From the NCBI GenBank assembly GCA_015179025.1, contig WHUX01000258.1:1-64000 (forward strand): a DNA stretch of 64,000 nucleotides, given 5' to 3'. The notes beneath the pieces were generated by a model, which was given only the letters and a program-made list of their open reading frames with translations, did no database searches and was not told where the DNA came from. Origin of the DNA: Terfezia claveryi. Taxonomy: Eukaryota > Ascomycota > Pezizomycetes > Pezizales > Pezizaceae. The position numbers were made by a program, and so were the translations under genes. This document shows positions 43,940 to 54,729 of the stretch, piece by piece (the first letter of the stretch is position 1; the number at the start of each line of letters is the position of its first letter).

Positions 43940-45220
43940 AGCAGCCAGCGCTGAGGTTAGGACTCCCCCAGTGCACTCTCGAGATATCCCCCATCTATAT
44001 GCGCAGACATAGCCAGGTGCGTGAACTCGCCAGACAACCCGCGGACTCTATGTGAAGGCCTAGCTATTTGCTCTCAGGACGCCCAAAGTGCAGTTGCGAG
44101 ATATCCCCAATCTATGTGCGCAGAGAAGGCATAGCTAGGTACTGAACTCGCCAGAAACCAGCGGACTCTATGTGAAGGCATTGCTAATTGCTCTTAGGAC
44201 GCCCAAAGTGCAGTTGCGAGATATCCCCAATCTATGTGCGCAGAGAAGGCATAGCTAGGTACTGAACTCGCCAGAAACCAGTGGACTCTATGTGAAGGCA
44301 TTGCTAATTGCTCTTAGGACGCCCAAAGTGCAGTTGCGAGATATCCCCAATCTATGTGCGCAGAGAAGGCATAGCTAGGTACTGAACTCGCCAGAAACCA
44401 GCGGACTCTATGTGAAGGCATTGCTAATTGCTCTTAGGACGCCCAAAGTGCAGTTGCGAGATATCCCCAATCTATATGCGCAGACACAGGCATAGCTAGG
44501 TACGTGAACTTGCCAGAAACCAGCGGACTCTATGTGAAGGCATTGCTAATTGCTCTTAGGACGCCCAAAGTGCAGTTGCGAGATATCCCCAATCTATGTG
44601 CGCAGACACAGGCATAGCTAGGTACGTGAACTCGCCAGGAAACCAGCGGACTCCATGTGAGGGCATTGCTAATTTCTCTTAGGACTCCGCCCAGATATCC
44701 CCTATCAATATTCACAGACATAGCTAGGTATGTGAACTCGCTAGAAAACCAGCGGACTCTATGTGGAGGCATTGCTAATTGCTCTTAGGACTCCGCAAGT
44801 GCCCTCCTGAGGTATCCCCTATCAATTACAGACATAGCTAGGTGAGTGAACTCGCCAGAAAACCAGCGGACTCCATGTGAGGGCATTGCTAATTGCTCTT
44901 AGGACTCCGCAAGTGCACTCCCGAGATATGCCCTATCAATATGCACAGATATAGCTAGGTAAGTGAACTCGCCTAGCGGACTCCATGTGAGGGCATTGCT
45001 AATTGCTTTTAGGACTCTGCAAGTGCACTCTCGAGATATCCCCTATCAATATGCACAGACATAGCTAGGTACATGGACTCACTAGCAAATTCGCTGTAGG
45101 ACTGCCTAGCTAATTGCTCTTAGGACACTCCCGAGATATCCCCTATCAATATGCACAGACATAGCTAGGTACGTGGACTCGCCAGCGAATCCGTGGACAT
45201 TGTGGGACTGCCTAGCTAAT
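43940..45220 (-). repeat. Tandem repeat of about 95-120 bp, right arm of Pal-2
   Basis: Reverse complement of 41160-42135 but with at least one extra 120-bp unit (GAGATATCCCCAATC at 44098, 44218, 44338, 44458). Confidence 0.85.
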
Positions 45221-45914
45221 TGCTCTACTGCTAGGGGTTGCTTGTGGCAGTGGATAACTACATCAGCGCGGGCGGTTACTACTTTGGAGACTGCTGAGGT
45301 CTGGGAACGGCTGGATTGTGGGAGGCATATGCGCAGGACAGAGTCCTAGTGGGATCTATGATGGAATAGTTCGGTGGAAATACAAATATGGCTCATCAGT
45401 GTATATAGAAGCTCAAGTTCACCTAGTGCATGCAATGTATTGCTTATACCTAGCTGCCTTTGCCTGACTGCCCCTCTCTGCCTGGCTGCGTTTGCCTGGC
45501 TGCTATTACCGTTATTCTCCGCGTGCGCCAAGTAGAGTGGAAATATTGTCTGTCAGTTAGTTGTGCCAGGGCGCACACCTGCGTTACCGAGGCATACTGT
45601 GCTCTTGTAGCACCTGGACGTTGCATGACCATGCATTGGCGCCTAGGGGCAGAAACAGTATACAGCTTGAGGGCGGGGACGCATAAGATAGGGCGCCAGG
45701 GCGCTGTTCCACAACGCTGAACCCTAGGGCGCAAAGCCCCAGGGTACAGCGTCACGGCATGGATTGCGTTAACAACTGGCCGCGGGGCGCGCGCTGCGAG
45801 GGAGTGGCGCCCGGGCGACAACAGTCTTCCGCGCTGCGCCGTTAACTGTCAGTTTGTCTTTAGAACATCGCGGGCGTCGGGGGCCGCAAAGGCAAACTGC
45901 AATCGTTTCTGATG

Positions 45915-46648
45915 GAGGTTATACCCATTCTTAAGGTCCACTCGGGTGAACCATTTACCTCTATGAATTCTATTGAGCAACTCTGAGATAAGAGGAAGTG
46001 GGTATTTGTTTGGTACTGTGAGACGGTTAAGGGCTCGGTAATCGACACATAGCCTTAAGGATCCATCTTTCTTTCGAACAAATAGGATAGGAGCACTAGC
46101 AGAGGAGCGTGATCGTTGGACTTTGGTAGTAGGAAGGTTCTCATCAAGGTACTTCTGGAGTGCTTCGTCTTCTTCCCATATGGTCTTGTAGATAGCCCCG
46201 AATGGTATCTTTGCAGTTGGGTCTTGGAGAGGGATTTCGTAGTCCCATGGCTTGTGTTCAGGGAGTCTAGCTGCCTGTTCTGCAGTAAAGTAATGTGCGT
46301 AACGAGAGTATCGTTCGCATGCGTCAATAATAAGCACAATCTCACTATCCTCTAGTGGCTCTTCAACTTCAAGAACAGAAATAGTAGGAATCCATTTAAC
46401 AGAACACGGAATAACCAAACCTGTAGAGACCTGTCTCAGGCACCTGTCCTGAGTATCCACCGAAAATCCATTCTCTTCTAACCAAGACAAACCCAAAATA
46501 ACATCCTTCTTCCCAATATCTAAAACTTCAGCATCTATCTTGAACTTAACCAAAAAACAAGAAGAGGAATTCAACATATCAAACCTAGTATTAACCACAT
46601 ATTTTCCTCCAGAAATTCGAGATCTATCTCCTTGCCTAACTCTAACTT
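45915..46648 (-). pseudogene. Gypsy-C protease end and RT fingers
   Basis: The minus strand reads KKDVILGLSWLEENGFSVD (end of retropepsin), KPWDYEIPLQDPTAKIPFG, LFVRKKDGSLRLCVDYRAL, NKYPLPLISELL and WFTRVDLKNGYN, interrupted by Pal-2. Upstream it joins VRVRQGDRSRISGG to the 48364 segment across the short LTR element. Confidence 0.88.
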
Positions 46649-46653
46649 CCTTA

Positions 46654-46950
46654 TGTTACGGCTGAGATTATGTAGACCAGGCTGACAACCACCCGATGGT
46701 GGGTGGCCTGAAGTTAACCCCGCTTTCCTATATATATGCCCACTTCTTGTATCTAGTTATTGCTCTCTAAGACTCTAGTGAAGTCTTGTATTACTGGGTT
46801 ACTTTACTTTATCGAATGAATCAGTCTATATTCTTCGCTATATGCTCCGTGTAGCCCAGTTAGGCCCGAGACTAGTAATTATGCCTTCGCAGGCTCTAAA
46901 TATATCGATATGCTAACAGATATCTCCATATCGCTGGCTCACCCCTAACA
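46654..46950 (+). repeat. Left LTR of the short LTR element
   Basis: 297 bp; contains TCCTATATATATGCCCACTT (TATA-like) in its first third. Confidence 0.93.
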
Positions 46951-47179
46951 TTACTTCGCTAGATCAAAGGGACCAGTGGTTCTGGGTCAAATCACCCCTC
47001 CCTCGCTACCTATACTGTCGGATGATCCCCAAAGGGCGGAACGGATTATTAGCTAATATGAGCGATGTCGGAAATAATTATTTCCCCCTCCTATATGTGT
47101 TCTAAATGACCTACTAATCCTATATTGAGATCTCCGAATCTGCTAAGTCTTAGATCTCAAGCAACATGCTCCTAGCCAG

Positions 47180-47340
47180 GCTTCTAAGGCCCCGAACAAG
47201 CCTATAAGGCCCCGAATGAGCCTATAAGGCCCCAAACGAGCACAAAGCTCAAAAGCCCCATCCGAGCTCAAAGCTCAAAAACCCCCGATCGAGCTCATAA
47301 GCTCAAAAACCCCGATCGAGCTCAAAAGCTCAAAGACCCC
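47180..47340 (+). repeat. Short tandem repeats in the short LTR element
   Basis: TATAAGGCCCCGAA units pass into CGATCGAGCTCAAAAGCTCA units of about 26 bp. Confidence 0.75.
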
Positions 47341-47724
47341 TGCCCTGGGAAAAGACCTAAGCTAGCGCTATGAGCACTTAAGACCTGAATGAGTACCATG
47401 AGCCTGCAAATAAGCAAGACCCCCCCTTGCAGTGGCAAGTCGGGTTAGATAGCTAGGAAAGCATGCATTGAACCTTTTCCTGTGTCATTGGCTTTTTCCT
47501 ACAGGGTTTTGTAGTGCAGAGGTTTTTAATAGCAATGGCATGTGGAGATTTATCAAGATTACCCCAGATCTATAGATCCTTCAGATATTCTAGATCTATG
47601 ATCCATATATATGTTGCACCTCATGTTGAGATACTCAGTCTGATGTTTAAGCACTAGCATGATGCCACCAAGTTTGAGAGAATACCCCCTTCCTTCTGAA
47701 CTACCCTACCTTATAGGTGGCCAT

Positions 47725-47990
47725 GCCATCAAAGTCGCAATATTGTTGAGGGGCCCATGTCCAAAGATGCTTAAGAGCGGATATAGGGTTAAGACCAACA
47801 ATACGTGAGCACCAGAGTCGTAATATCGTTGAGGGGCATATGTCTAAAGATGCTTAAGAGTGGATATAGAGTTAAGACTAACAATACGTGAGCACCAGAT
47901 ATGCAATACAGTTGAGGCGCCTATGTTCCGGTTAGGCCGAAAGACCAATATACTTGAGCAAAGAGATATACAATACGGTTGGGGTTCCTA
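47725..47990 (+). repeat. About 90-bp tandem repeat, 2-3 copies
   Basis: Units contain TCGTAATATCGTTGAGGGGC, AAAGATGCTTAAGAG and AACAATACGTGAGCACCAGA. Confidence 0.8.
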
Positions 47991-48066
47991 CCTCCGCACA
48001 GAGTAGGGTGAAATAAGGGTTGGTGAAGTTGGTCAGTCGGGACGCCCTCTAGCAGAGGGGGAGTAC

Positions 48067-48363
48067 TGTTATGGGTAAGATTATATAGACCGGGCTGACA
48101 ACCACCTGATGGTGGGTGGCCTGAAGTTAACCCCGCTTTCCTATATATATGCCCACTTCTTGTATCTAGTTATTGCTCTCTAAGACTCAAGCGAAGTCTT
48201 GTATCGCTGAGTTACTTTACTTTATCGAATGAATCAGTCTATATTCTTTGCTATATGCTCTGTGTAGCCCAGTTAGGCCCGAGACCAGTGATAATGCCTT
48301 CGCAGGCTCCAAATATATCGATATGCCGACAGATATCTCCATATCACTGGCTCGCCTCTAACA
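48067..48363 (+). repeat. Right LTR of the short LTR element
   Basis: 297 bp, clearly matching the left LTR, with a modest number of transitions. Confidence 0.93.
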
Positions 48364-48368
48364 CCTTA

Positions 48369-50228
48369 GTGCTTTTCCAAATTCCCAACTTAACTGCCAA
48401 TCTTTTCCCAACGACTGGAGCACTAGCTCCACAGTCTACCACTGCTTCAACTTCTTCCCCAGCGATGAGAATTCGGACCGTCAGGAGAGGGGAATGTCTA
48501 GGAGTACATCTGATGGTAGGTGAGGTACTCCTTACTTGTTTCCCGATTCTTCTTCTTCAGAACCAAGCTCTGTAATCCGAAGCTGTCCTTTATCGGTTCG
48601 AGCCTTCTTATTGGTAGGTACTAGTGTCCGGCTAGTACTGGTGGTATTTTTTGGCTTAGTAGTGGGTTCAGTAGCTACTTTTCCATGCCTACACTCAGCC
48701 GCTCAATGGCCAGTATATCTACAAGACAAGCATCTTCCTTCTTGCATTCTTGTATCTCGGATTGCTTCTGGGATTTGTACATCCTTTGTATTTATTCTGG
48801 TAGTAGAGAGTACTCTACTCTGAGGTTGTATCCGTTCCTCAAATATACACTTCTTTGATGCTGGTTGGGTTGGAGGGGCATTGCGGTTTTGGCTTTGGAA
48901 TTTGGTACTAATGACGTCTATCTCGATGAGTTTTTATCTCCAGCGAGTAGGTTGTTGTTGAAGCTGCTCGTAGTGAGCCATTGATATACGGAGGTTATAA
49001 GGAAGTTTTGAGATAATTATGTTAATTATCTGGGCATCAGGGATCTTAGCATAGGTATTAAGTCGGTCGATTTCCGTAAGATAATCGATGATAGATCCTG
49101 TCTTCTTTAGCTGCGTTATCTCTTGATATGATTGGTCTTCCTGATAATGATCCCCATAGTATATCTTCATAGCCTTCTTCACCTCGTCCCATGTAGTGTA
49201 ACTTATCCTATTAGCCTTCCACCAATCCAATGCCTTCCCTTCCAAACATAAACCAATATATGCGAGCTTCTGACTTTCATTACGAGTAAGGGTAATAAGG
49301 AAGTAATCATCTATCTGAAGGATCTAGCCTTCTAACTGTACTCATTCACCCTTAAACTTCGTAGGAGGAGGTGCTTTTCCTGCAACTTGTACTGGCGGTA
49401 CTGGTAGTTGTAGTAGAGTAGGATCTTGTGGTAGTCCTACTAGTGGAACTTTTGGTGGTCATGGTGAGGGGTTCCCTGCTGCTTGTTCCAACCATTCTGT
49501 AAGGCCATTGTATAGTGGGATGGGTCGTGGTGCTAGTACCCGTCCTTCTAACTGAGTGAGCCGATTCTCTATCTCATCGAACCGGTTTTCTATTGTTCCA
49601 AATTATTGATTATAGTGGAGATAGTGTTGCTCGGCTTGATTTCTTAGCTATCCGATATTGTGGTGGACAATTTTGAATTCGTCAGCTTGAGTATTTTGTC
49701 CTTTAAGGATTAAATCCTGTATTTGAGTAAGTGCAGCACTAGTATCACTTGATAACTTAGCTTGTTCCACAGTAGCAGCATTGGCTGTATTCTGGACGTT
49801 GGCTGCTGTTCGCTGAATAAAGGCGGAATTGGATTGTTGTGCTGCCTGAAGCTTGCAGACTTCTCGTAAGGCTGTTTCTTTCTCTTCCTCTAGCTGTTTG
49901 AGGAGCTTCATAGTTGCAGAAGAATCTGGTGCTGGTGTTCAGCCATGAAATGCTGGTTGCTTGCCTTTTTGTGATGGTCCTGACTGTGTAGAACTTGAAA
50001 ATAGTGGTGGTGGCACTGATGGTGCAACTGATCAAATAATGAGCTCTTCTGATGAAGTAGACATAGATACTGGTGGTTTAATCTGACAAGGTCCCTATGC
50101 ATCTCGTGCTTGAAATGGACTTTGAATAGATGAGTATTCTCGTTGAATAAATTCTTTAGCCTGTTGTTGGGCTTGAGCGACACTATTATTATCATCATCA
50201 GCCATGTGGTCATCAGACACAGTACCAA
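48369..50228 (-). pseudogene. Gypsy-C Gag and start of protease
   Basis: Gag capsid region 49245-48934 (EGKALDWWKANRISYTTWDE, YTTWDEVKKAMKIYY), a coiled-coil/Gln-rich segment 49911-49648 (KQLEEEKETALREV) and an N-terminal part at 50228-50035 in shifted frames. Zinc knuckle at 48691-48732 reads CLSCRYTGH*AAEC, with TGA in place of a Trp codon. The protease begins VRILIAGEEVEAVVDCGASA near 48480. Many stops; inactive. Confidence 0.83.
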
Positions 50229-50299
50229 GTAGTCCTCTAAGCATAAACATATTAGTGTCGGAGGTAGTGTCTATATGGTGTTATAGACAAGTAGTGTAA

Positions 50300-50924
50300 T
50301 GTTACAGGCAGGCTGTAACTATGAATATACAAGTTGGTGGTGAAGGTATAAAGAGGATATCGGTAATTAATCACAAGTATAAACATAGTAACAACTCGGG
50401 TATAAAGTGGACTCGATAAGAGTAAAGCTATATGTAGGCTTAAAACACCACTTGGGTCTTATTGTATTAACTATGTAAAAGCGGTAGCTTATATAGAAGC
50501 GTTGATCTGATAAGTTGTTATCAGATCTGACGACACTTCCTATAATAGCTTAGTAGCACTGACGTCAGGTGGTTGCCTAGAATAGGAAGACGCTTCCTAT
50601 TTAGGAACCTTGCAGTCTGACATACATTGATTAGGCAGCCTGAACTTCAACGCATTGCAGTCAGGCTATCATACAGAAGATAAACTTGCATACAACGAAT
50701 AATAATATAAGAATAACGAACATAAGAACTTAATGGATATCTATAGAAGAGAGTACATGTATGAGAACGCATTCAGAGGTCACACGCTTCCTTGCTCCAC
50801 TACCTATCCTTTCTGGACACATTACCTACATCTGTATGGTTGATCAGGCCATAGCATTTAGTAGCCATAATTAGGTATTGGGATATTCCCTGTTGAGGGT
50901 AGGTCTCTTACCTGAGCCATAACA
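50300..50924 (-). repeat. Gypsy-C LTR, right (5' LTR)
   Basis: 625 bp; hairpin at 50504-50527 and CRE TGACGTCA at 50560-50567 conserved with the left copy. Followed outward by TSD TATAT. Confidence 0.94.
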
Positions 50925-50929
50925 TATAT

Positions 50930-53059
50930 CCCATCCAGTCAAATGAGCTACATAGAATGTTCGTTCTTCTACATAACCTATCCCATCAAGTTTGATAGTA
51001 CAAGCTTTGTCTATCGTTCCTTTTGAGCCTTTAATTGCAGTACTTAATGATTTTTTCTCAATACTTCTAGTTGGTATTTTGTATAGGTATACAAATTGAG
51101 AATTAATTAAGTCTCCTCCCTTTGTTTGGAGATCAATTAAAGCTAGTGCAGGGTGTTCGTTAGCTCTAACGAATACCTTACTAAAATCTGGTACCTGTCT
51201 TGATAAGGGTTGTTCCTTAATTTTATCCTTGTTGTTTTTATCCTTAGTGGCTATCGATATAGCTAAATCTTATGTGGCTGTATGCATGGGTACCTTATTT
51301 TGTCGTTTCCTATAGTCCTTGTAGGAGTGTCTAGGGTTCCAACACTATAGACATTTCTTGTCTCTAATTTATTACATCTTCGTCTTTTGATCCAATTTTT
51401 TTGTGATTATATCCCAATCTGAGTCCTTCCATTTTTCTGTATTGGGTTTGGTATTGGGATTACTACTAGGATTAAATCCTATTTTTGGCCATTGATTCTG
51501 GTTCCTGCGTGGACCGTGACTCCAATTTTTATTCTGAGAGTGCTGTCATCGGGATGTATTTGTTGTAGATGGTGGGGCAATATCTTTTTTGGAGGCTTCA
51601 TATTACTCTGCTTGATGTACGAGCTAATCATATGACCATTCTTCTTTGATTAAAGAAATTAATGTAGCTGATATATATGGCAGCAGGTGATTAAGAAACT
51701 TTCTTCTTTTTACTTTCTGCGATATTGATTGTTTATTATCCTTGTCAATCAATTTGATTTGCATTTCAGTAAGCCAGTTGGCGAACTGTTTAATTCCTAT
51801 GTAACGTCCATCCTTGTATGGAGTGGCTATCTCCCATCGTTTCCACAAAATGTCCTTACTAGTGGAGGGTATTAAAAAATCCCTTAGTGCTAGTATGAAT
51901 CTAAAGAATATCGCATTCTTTCATTTTTCTCTTAGCAATTGATTATAAGTAGTGAGCGCACTTCCTTCCATTCTGAATCCAACAATTTCCAAAGCTGAAG
52001 CACCTTCCAAATCTATTCCTTTGATAACAAACCAACATTACATTACTGTGGCCCAAGAGTCAAAATATTGTGAGTCTTGCCATTTTTTGTCTTCTCCTCT
52101 TACTTTTTCTGGTAGATCAATCTTTATTCCTTTTAAAGCATTTATTGCTTTATGGTTACTCGTTGTAACCATTCCTATTGTAGATTCCCATTGCTGGTGT
52201 TCAACTAATTTTCCTTGTTTGGGTTTTTTTTAAGAGTTTGACTTGCAACTGATGATGCCTTATCAGAGTCCGAGCTATTATCTCCGCTATTATCGGGGTC
52301 TCGTCCTCCTCCTTGTGTTTTCTGCTTCTGTTGGTCTAGTCCCGTATCTAGATCATCATTGTCTTCTGGTAATTCTATATCTTCTGGTGGTTGGTCTTTA
52401 TTATTTAGTTCTTTGGCTGACCCAGTCCTCCTTTCTGGTGTCTCAGGTGCTCGACTTTTGCCTTTTGATTGATCTTTTGGTGTTCTCAGGAACGCTCCTG
52501 GAAGTTCTTTGCTAGGATTGAAAAAATCCTCCATAGTATGTACTGATTCTTTTAGATGAGTGCCGCTCATCATGAATGCCATTATTTCTTCTCAGTTATT
52601 TATTACCCAATTCGGTTTTCTTAAAAGTGGAACAACAGGTTTCTTTAATTCTTTACTTAAAAATGCGTTCATTTCTAAATCTTCTTCTTTGAATGGGTAA
52701 GGTGTTAGCCATAAATATTGTTTTGCTATGGCTTCCATTAAGAGTCGAGTATCATTAGGATGATACTGTTGGGCATGTTCCATTGAGCGAGTATATTTCA
52801 AAATCTCCTCAATTGTTGGAAGATATCTATCTCAAAATTCTTCTAGTGCAAGAGGTAAAGCCATACTAAAATATAGTTTGGTTCCTGCTCCACCTGGTTC
52901 TCCTAATTCTATATCCATGGGCAGATTTATTTCCCCTTCCGTATTAGGAATTACAAATCTGATCTTTCTGAGGGTTTCTTCTACTAATTTCTTAATATCT
53001 TCGGGTAACATAGTTAACCATCTCGACCTCTTAGTCTTCTTACTAAGTTCAAACGCCAT
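50930..53059 (-). pseudogene. Gypsy-D Gag and protease
   Basis: Gag starts at 53059 (MAFELSKKTKRSRWLTMLP) and continues through 52801-52592 (YHPNDTRLLMEAIAKQYLW), an acidic/Gln-rich stretch 52582-52205 and 51848-51624 (MWKRWEIATPYKDGRYIG, capsid-like). A zinc knuckle at 51312-51353 has spacing C-x2-C-x4-H-x4-C with the last Cys read as Tyr and an internal stop. Protease (HPALALIDLQTKGGDLI) runs into the Gypsy-C insertion. Confidence 0.8.
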
Positions 53060-53060
53060 T

Positions 53061-53471
53061 ATGTCTGATTTCGTCGTCTGTCTACAACTAAATGCAGCTG
53101 GTTATGCAATACGATCATCGAGTTACTTTTCTTCTTTGGCACCTTTCTGTGCTGATAGTATGGTGGCTGATAATCTTTATGATCTCCATTCGACTGACGG
53201 TTCTGTTGGCTCGGTGGCTCATACAACTGGTGAGACTGGATGTCAGGATCCTGATATTTCTTATAGTCCTGGTTTTTCTTCGTCTACTGGTCTAGAATCT
53301 AGTTCTAGTTCTTCCGGCAAGAGTATCACGTTTTCTGATTGGTGTGTTAAGGTAGAGATTGGGGGTGCAGAGGTATTGGTAGAGATGTCTGGGCCTAAGG
53401 AAGGTTCTGATGGAGGTAATTCTTTTCTGGAGGAAATGGCTGCAGTGGAGGCAGCGAGATTTGAGCCTTAG
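53061..53471 (+). CDS. ORF antisense to gag in the Gypsy-D leader
   Basis: Begins with ATG two bases beyond the gag ATG on the opposite strand (MSDFVVCLQLNAAGY), open for 136 codons, Ser/Gly-rich (SSSTGLESSSSSSGKSITF) with VKVEIGGAEVLVEMSG. A +1 frame continues protein-like sequence to 53637 (RPVFQWCTGFTGTDVMVVAR), so it may be a spliced or frameshifted longer ORF. It stays open although gag beside it is full of stops. No family recognised. Antisense ORFs in LTR element leaders are known in some plant Gypsy elements. Confidence 0.4.
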   Translation: MSDFVVCLQLNAAGYAIRSSSYFSSLAPFCADSMVADNLYDLHSTDGSVGSVAHTTGETGCQDPDISYSPGFSSSTGLESSSSSSGKSITFSDWCVKVEIGGAEVLVEMSGPKEGSDGGNSFLEEMAAVEAARFEP

Positions 53472-53884
53472 GAGTGTGATGCTTGGTTGTTTAGACCAAT
53501 TATTCCTGGAACCTAGAAGGCCGGTTTTTCAATGGTGTACTGGATTTACAGGTACAGATGTAATGGTGGTTGCCAGAGTGCAAGATAAGTTGTCAATCTT
53601 ATTGGAAAAGTGTTGTGAACGAGGGTGGATTGTTTAATGTGAGATACCACTGCCCGTTAGAGCTCTGCTTAGCTTGCTTCTAAGTCTTTTGTTGATATAC
53701 TGTAGTTGAGAGTCAGATGTCTCGTTTGTTGGATTTTGTTGGCTAGCTAGTTAATAACATATCGATTTTATATGTGCACTTGAGTGTCGAATTGTATACA
53801 CTTGTGTGAGTATAATGAAGGTATCTGAAGGTTGATCAGGCCTTGGATTTAAGAGTAAAGATTAGGTAAGTAAGTTAAAAAAAA

Positions 53885-54559
53885 TGTAATGAATGGTACT
53901 AGACAGTATTCATTCGGTACCGTTTATACAATCTATATCCATAGGCATGGATGTTTGTGTATTTCAGTTCTGCTGAGGTAAGACCTTAGGAAGGTGGGAG
54001 ATTACTATGTGGGACGTTCCCGGAGGGAACAGTAATTAACTGGTATAATCTATCTTATATGATTTGTGCTATCTAAGCTATATGATCTTGATCTGATCAG
54101 AATATAAGCTTGCTTGCTCTGTGTGCTTGCTTGTTACTTTTTCTTTCTTGTGGATTCCAGAGGGAATCCAGCGGCCTATTTATACTCCTCTAAGATCTGA
54201 TGACTAAGAAAATAAATACAATAAAGGGTGGCATACCAGAAGGTGGTACGCTGTACAAAAGGGGTCATATGGTCATAGTAATAAGTCACACGCCTTAAAC
54301 GATGGTCATGTAGCCATAGTAATAAGTCACACGCCTTAAACATAGGTCATGCGGCCATAATAAGGGTGTCTTCATATGGCAAGTGCCATGGAACTTCCCA
54401 TGGCAGATTCTGCTGCTATGGATGCTTATAAAGCAATAGGAGGTAGTTGAAGGCTAGTCCTTCAACCGAGAGGCTTAGTTACATAATATAGTAGTAATAT
54501 AGGAAATACAAAAGTATATAATCAATTATATAAGCAATGAAATAACGTTCTCCATTACA
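53885..54559 (-). repeat. Gypsy-D LTR, right (5' LTR)
   Basis: 675 bp, TG..CA. Here the 41-bp units carry TAAGTCAC instead of TGAGTCAC. Joins Gypsy-E sequence directly at 54560. Confidence 0.93.
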
Positions 54560-54729
54560 CACAGCAACCGGCAAAATCAACACAAGAAACAACAACAAGT
54601 GTAAGAACGAGAACCCCAAACTCTAAACAACAAAGACCCATCACCTGCGTCGCAGGTGATAACAGAGACAACAATAATAACAACAAGGACAAGAACCCCA
54701 ACTCAAACATGGGGAAATCACTCAACCGG

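Larger units (their letters stand above)
40444..45914. mobile_element. Pal-2: 5.5-kb palindromic element with CATCAG ends
   Basis: Inserted in the Gypsy-C RT; removing it with one copy of the 2-bp duplication GA restores [15 protein letters not shown] exactly. Ends CATCACGAAAGATT and, inverted, CATCAGAAACGATTGC. Subterminal regions are packed with GCGCCC/GGGCGC words. Arms 40444-42430 and about 43640-45914 are inverted copies, the right one longer by roughly 270 bp, around a minisatellite core. No coding capacity. Terminal similarity to Pal-1 is modest, so kinship is supported mainly by architecture, TSD length and shared core. Confidence 0.82.
46654..48363 (+). mobile_element. Short coding-free LTR retrotransposon (TRIM/LARD-like)
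   Basis: 297-bp LTRs at 46654-46950 and 48067-48363 (TGTTA...TAACA) enclose 1116 bp without any ORF. TSD CCTTA at 46649-46653 and 48364-48368. A purine tract AGAGGGGGAGTAC abuts the right LTR. Inside are short tandem repeats. Excision restores WKSTKEVRVRQGDRS of the Gypsy-C protease. It must borrow proteins from another LTR element. A solo LTR of the family lies at 19755-20050. Confidence 0.95.
28510..50924 (-). mobile_element. Gypsy-C, Ty3/Gypsy chromovirus carrying four nested insertions
   Basis: 625-bp LTRs (28510-29134 and 50300-50924) with TG..CA ends and the 5-bp TSD TATAT on both sides (28505-28509, 50925-50929). About 6.6 kb is its own sequence; the rest is Gypsy-B, Pal-1, Pal-2 and a short LTR element. 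Excising Gypsy-C with one TSD restores TGWDIILGEP of the Gypsy-D protease. Pol order on the minus strand is complete from Gag to chromodomain. Internal stops mostly replace Trp, Gln or Arg codons. The LTRs differ at a few percent of sites, mainly transitions. Confidence 0.95.
23182..54559 (-). mobile_element. Gypsy-D, Ty3/Gypsy chromovirus split by Gypsy-C
   Basis: Direct LTRs of 681 and 675 bp (TGTAATGAAT...CTCCATTACA) bound a minus-strand element whose own sequence is 23182-28509 plus 50925-54559, about 9.0 kb. Order on the minus strand: 5' LTR, leader with an antisense ORF, gag with a zinc knuckle, protease, RT, RNase H, a long insert with two more zinc knuckles, integrase, GPY/F-like region and chromodomain, purine tract (ATATGGGGAAG), 3' LTR. 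Gypsy-C sits in the protease with TSD TATAT. The flanking 5-mers GAGTG and CACAG do not match, so the outer boundary has been rearranged. Stops throughout make it inactive. Confidence 0.9.
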
